Shown here: piece after piece, positions 43,109-45,310 of the stretch
Position numbering within the stretch: position 1 is the stretch's first letter
Layout of the letters: every line of letters starts with the position of its first letter
NCBI GenBank assembly: GCA_018065125.1
Contig: JAGHTY010000005.1
Span: forward strand, 1 to 45,310
From: Candidatus Minthousia equi
Lineage (GTDB): Bacteria > Bacteroidota > Bacteroidia > Bacteroidales > Bacteroidaceae
DNA: 45,310 nt
Direction of reading: 5' to 3'
The notes under the pieces: generated by a model
What the model was told of the DNA's origin: nothing
What the model saw: only the letters and a program-made list of their open reading frames with translations
Databases searched by the model: none
Made by a program: the position numbers and the translations under genes

Positions 43109-44938
43109 ATGTACAATAAGTTACAATTGGATAAAAAATCCATTGAGGAACTTCATGCTATCGCCAATGAACTGAATATCAAGTTCGATGCTAAGGCAGA
43201 CAAGGTTTCTCTCATTTACCAAATCCTAGACGAACAGGCAGTTGCTGCTTCTGCTGCAACAACAGAAAAGCCAAAAGCCAAGAAGACTACCACTAAAAAG
43301 GCAGCCAAGGCTTCTACCGACGAAACCGAAAAGGACAAGAAGGAAGAAAAGGCAGAAGAAACTGTTCCTGAAAAACCCAAGAAAAGCAGAACTGCAGCAA
43401 AGAAGGCAGAGAAAGCAGAAACTGTTTCCGAACCAGCAAAAGAACCCGAGGAAAAGGTTGCAAAAGCACCTAGAAAAAGAATAACTAAGAAGGCACAGCC
43501 TGTAGAAGAACCTGTAGAAGAAGTACTTCCACAGCCAATCGAAGTTGTTGAGGAAGAAAGCGAAGAGGACAATGCCATTCTCGACATCAACAATTTCATT
43601 CCTATTGAGGATGCACCTGTTTCTGGCGAATCTATGATTTCATACGATGAAGTCCTCCAAAGATACACTGATATCGATTTCAGTAATAAAAAAGCCTCAT
43701 CACTCTCTAACGAGGATGATCTTTTTATCAATAGCGACTATATAGCTTCTCCATCAAAATATAATGATATCCCTAACACTCCTGTTGAAAAGCCAGCAGT
43801 AAAGGAGAAACCATATGATTTCGATGATCTGGTAGTAGGCTCTGGCGTTCTGGAAATCCTGAACGAAGGTTATGGATTCCTGCGCTCATCAGATTATAAC
43901 TACTTGAGTTCTCCTGATGACATTTATGTAAATGCATCTCAGATCAAGTTGTTTGGTTTAAAGACAGGCGATGTAATTGAAGGTCCTATCCGTCCTCCTC
44001 GCGATGGTGAAAAGTATTTCCCATTGGTAAGAGTTGATATGATTAACGGACGTACTCCAGAAGAGGTTCGTGACCGTGTTCCTTTCGAGCATCTTACTCC
44101 TCTCTTCCCTGATGAAAAATTCCAACTTAGCAACAGCTCTTACTCTAATCTTTCTGCACGAGTAGTCGACTTGTTTGCACCTATTGGAAAAGGACAGCGT
44201 GGCTTGATTGTGGCACAGCCAAAGACTGGTAAAACCATCTTGATGAAGGACATTGCCAACTCAATTGCTGCAAATCACCCAGAAGCATACCTTATTATGT
44301 TGCTGATTGATGAACGCCCCGAGGAAGTTACCGACATGGCAAGAACCGTCAATGCAGAGGTTATCGCATCTACCTTTGACGAACCTGCAGAACGCCATGT
44401 AAAGATTGCGAATATCGTTCTGGAAAAGGCAAAGAGAATGGTAGAGTGCGGACACGATGTAGTTATCTTCCTCGACTCTATAACCCGATTAGCACGTGCT
44501 TACAACACTGTTTCTCCTGCATCTGGCAAGGTGCTGAGTGGTGGTGTGGATGCTAATGCACTACACAAGCCAAAGAGATTCTTTGGTGCTGCAAGAAACA
44601 TCGAGAATGGTGGCTCACTTACCATTATTGCTACTGCACTTACCGAAACCGGCAGTAAGATGGATGATGTGATCTTCGAGGAGTTCAAGGGTACAGGTAA
44701 CATGGAATTGCAATTGGATAGAGGTTTGGCAAACAAGCGAATCTTCCCTGCAGTAAACATTGTGGCATCAAGTACACGAAGAGACGATCTGCTACAAGAC
44801 AAGACAACTTTGGATCGCATGTGGGTATTGCGAAAGTTCTTGTCAGACATGAATCCTCTCGAAGCAATGAACGAAGTAAAATCAAGGTTGGAAACAACCA
44901 AGGACAACGAAGAATTCCTAATCAGTATGAATTCATAA
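43109..44938 (+). CDS. rho: Transcription termination factor Rho with a long low-complexity insert
   Basis: A 609-residue hexameric RNA helicase that ends transcription of many genes. After a short N-terminal helical part, a Lys/Ala/Glu/Pro-rich segment (about 45-150) is followed by an acidic stretch and then the RNA-binding OB fold (about 250-320; [20 protein letters not shown]). The ATPase core has Walker A AQPKTGKT (about 369-376), [48 protein letters not shown] and RRDDLL. E. coli Rho has 419 residues, so the extra length is the N-terminal insertion, typical of Bacteroidetes. It has its own promoter, leader and terminator. Confidence 0.95.
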   Translation: MYNKLQLDKKSIEELHAIANELNIKFDAKADKVSLIYQILDEQAVAASAATTEKPKAKKTTTKKAAKASTDETEKDKKEEKAEETVPEKPKKSRTAAKKAEKAETVSEPAKEPEEKVAKAPRKRITKKAQPVEEPVEEVLPQPIEVVEEESEEDNAILDINNFIPIEDAPVSGESMISYDEVLQRYTDIDFSNKKASSLSNEDDLFINSDYIASPSKYNDIPNTPVEKPAVKEKPYDFDDLVVGSGVLEILNEGYGFLRSSDYNYLSSPDDIYVNASQIKLFGLKTGDVIEGPIRPPRDGEKYFPLVRVDMINGRTPEEVRDRVPFEHLTPLFPDEKFQLSNSSYSNLSARVVDLFAPIGKGQRGLIVAQPKTGKTILMKDIANSIAANHPEAYLIMLLIDERPEEVTDMARTVNAEVIASTFDEPAERHVKIANIVLEKAKRMVECGHDVVIFLDSITRLARAYNTVSPASGKVLSGGVDANALHKPKRFFGAARNIENGGSLTIIATALTETGSKMDDVIFEEFKGTGNMELQLDRGLANKRIFPAVNIVASSTRRDDLLQDKTTLDRMWVLRKFLSDMNPLEAMNEVKSRLETTKDNEEFLISMNS

Positions 44939-44942
44939 AAAC

Positions 44943-44980
44943 AAAAAATCCTGCCTTCTTCTGAAAGCAGGATTTTTTTT
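44943..44980. terminator. Terminator of rho (possibly bidirectional)
   Basis: AAAAAATCCTGC (44943-44954) pairs with GCAGGATTTTTT (44967-44978), a 12-bp stem with a 12-base loop and Ts continuing to 44980. Symmetric A and T runs let it serve both rho and the small gene ending at 44979 on the other strand. Confidence 0.9.
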
Positions 44981-45206
44981 ATCTTTCCATTATTGAGTTG
45001 AATTCCTGAATAGTTTTATTATATCTTTTACGGCTTTCATTAATTTGTTTATCCAGTTCTTTCTTCTCTTTTTCCATTTTTTGATGGTATTGCTCTCGAA
45101 GTTCATGTATTCGTTCAACCTTTTTCTTGCTTTGGTATTTTTGATAACCAATTATAGCAAGAATAACAATTAAAGCTCCAACAGCAACTTTCACCCAATC
45201 TTTCAT
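44979..45206 (-). CDS. Small membrane protein with a coiled coil
   Basis: A 75-residue protein with one membrane segment (about 6-22, VAVGALIVILAIIGY) and a long charged coiled coil (about 28-72). I recognise no family. The start MKDWVK (45206) is chosen over an ATG seven codons upstream (45227) because the latter lies inside an 8-base repeat tract. It follows ssb on the same strand by about 45 bases. Confidence 0.62.
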   Translation of the reverse strand: MKDWVKVAVGALIVILAIIGYQKYQSKKKVERIHELREQYHQKMEKEKKELDKQINESRKRYNKTIQEFNSIMER

Positions 45207-45217
45207 TATTAATTTAC

Positions 45218-45256
45218 CTTTAAACATTTAAACCTTTAAACCTTTAAACCTTTAAA
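45218..45256. repeat. Tandem 8-base repeat (CCTTTAAA)
   Basis: Four exact CCTTTAAA units (45218-45225, 45233-45240, 45241-45248, 45249-45256) with one variant (CATTTAAA, 45225-45232) between the first and second. The tract overlaps the ssb stop codon and lies upstream of the small membrane protein. Confidence 0.8.
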
Positions 45257-45310
45257 ATGGTAAATCGTCTGTTGAATCAGCAGATTCCTCCATCATTGCA
45301 GGAGCAGCTG
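45252..45310 (-). CDS. ssb: Single-stranded DNA-binding protein, C-terminal end (partial)
   Basis: The minus strand reads AAPAMMEESADSTDDLPF then TAA (45254-45252); the rest lies outside the window. The acidic tail ending DDLPF matches the conserved SSB C-terminal tip (DDDIPF in E. coli) that binds repair and replication partners. With only 18 codons visible, the call rests on this tail. Confidence 0.72.
   Translation of the reverse strand, partial: AAPAMMEESADSTDDLPF

Noticed and set aside
43216..43731. 171-codon frame opposite the rho insert
   Set aside because: It is Ser/Ala low-complexity sequence produced by the Lys/Glu-rich repeats of rho read on the other strand; no start signal or promoter.
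1..45310. Mobile elements, prophage, CRISPR or integrated islands
   Set aside because: No transposase, integrase, phage structural gene, regularly spaced repeat array or attachment-site duplication was seen; gene content and base use look like core chromosome.

Overview
The window looks like the chromosome of a member of the Bacteroidales, most likely Prevotella or a close relative. The promoters carry a -7 element of the form TAnnTTTG, in several cases with a TTTG-like -33 element about 18-20 bases upstream. Shine-Dalgarno sequences are weak. Many proteins have close relatives in Bacteroides/Prevotella (ribosomal protein S1, PPi-dependent phosphofructokinase, NhaD antiporter, a Rho with a long low-complexity insert, a radical-SAM/lipoprotein locus). 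Genus assignment is inference; order-level assignment is firm. I see no phage, transposon, CRISPR array or rRNA. Genes are packed tightly: no stretch above about 235 bases lacks a gene, and the larger gaps (7859-8092, 20063-20268, 32879-33045, 42880-43108) hold promoters, leaders or inverted repeats.

Layout. 1-4121 (+): ribosomal protein S1 (5' end cut by the window) with a strong terminator, then RNase Z, an ECF sigma factor, a small membrane protein that is probably its anti-sigma factor, and a Spy/CpxP-like periplasmic protein. 4217-7858 (-): a GH73 glucosaminidase with LysM domains, a membrane-anchored GH25 muramidase, and PPi-dependent phosphofructokinase. 8093-14590 (+): a six-gene operon with a small conserved protein, an acyltransferase, a large secreted amidase/golvesin/FnIII protein, a small unknown, a YgiQ-type radical SAM protein and a PP2C-like protein. 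14582-17010 (-): ATP-type phosphofructokinase and a NhaD antiporter. 17146-17607 (+): tRNA-Gly(CCC) followed 20 bases later by a single-domain response regulator. 17622-19463 (-): two small lipoproteins and a SPASM radical SAM enzyme.

19544-30434 (+): a secreted unknown; DUF4286-ruvC-ABC ATPase; then a nine-gene run (secreted unknown, hisH, hisA, hisF, hisIE, ftsE, lysC, lysA, GT2 glycosyltransferase). It combines the late histidine pathway with the aspartate kinase and final steps of the lysine/diaminopimelate pathway. 30438-32878 (-): an aminotransferase and a LolC/E-type permease. 33046-36683 (+): a membrane-anchored pseudokinase and a large MscS-type channel. 36680-38856 (-): a TPR sensor histidine kinase and a small acidic protein. 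38975-42879 (-): a transglutaminase-like membrane protein, a DUF3805/DUF3806-type protein and an ABC-F ATPase interrupted by an in-frame TAG. 43109-44938 (+): rho with a structured leader and a terminator. 44979-45310 (-): a small membrane protein and the extreme C-terminus of single-strand DNA-binding protein at the window edge.

The least-understood systems here are the radical-SAM/lipoprotein locus, the pseudokinase-MscS pair, the sigma/anti-sigma/Spy operon and the transglutaminase-like/DUF3805/ABC-F operon. All family assignments were made by reading the sequence; no database search was run.
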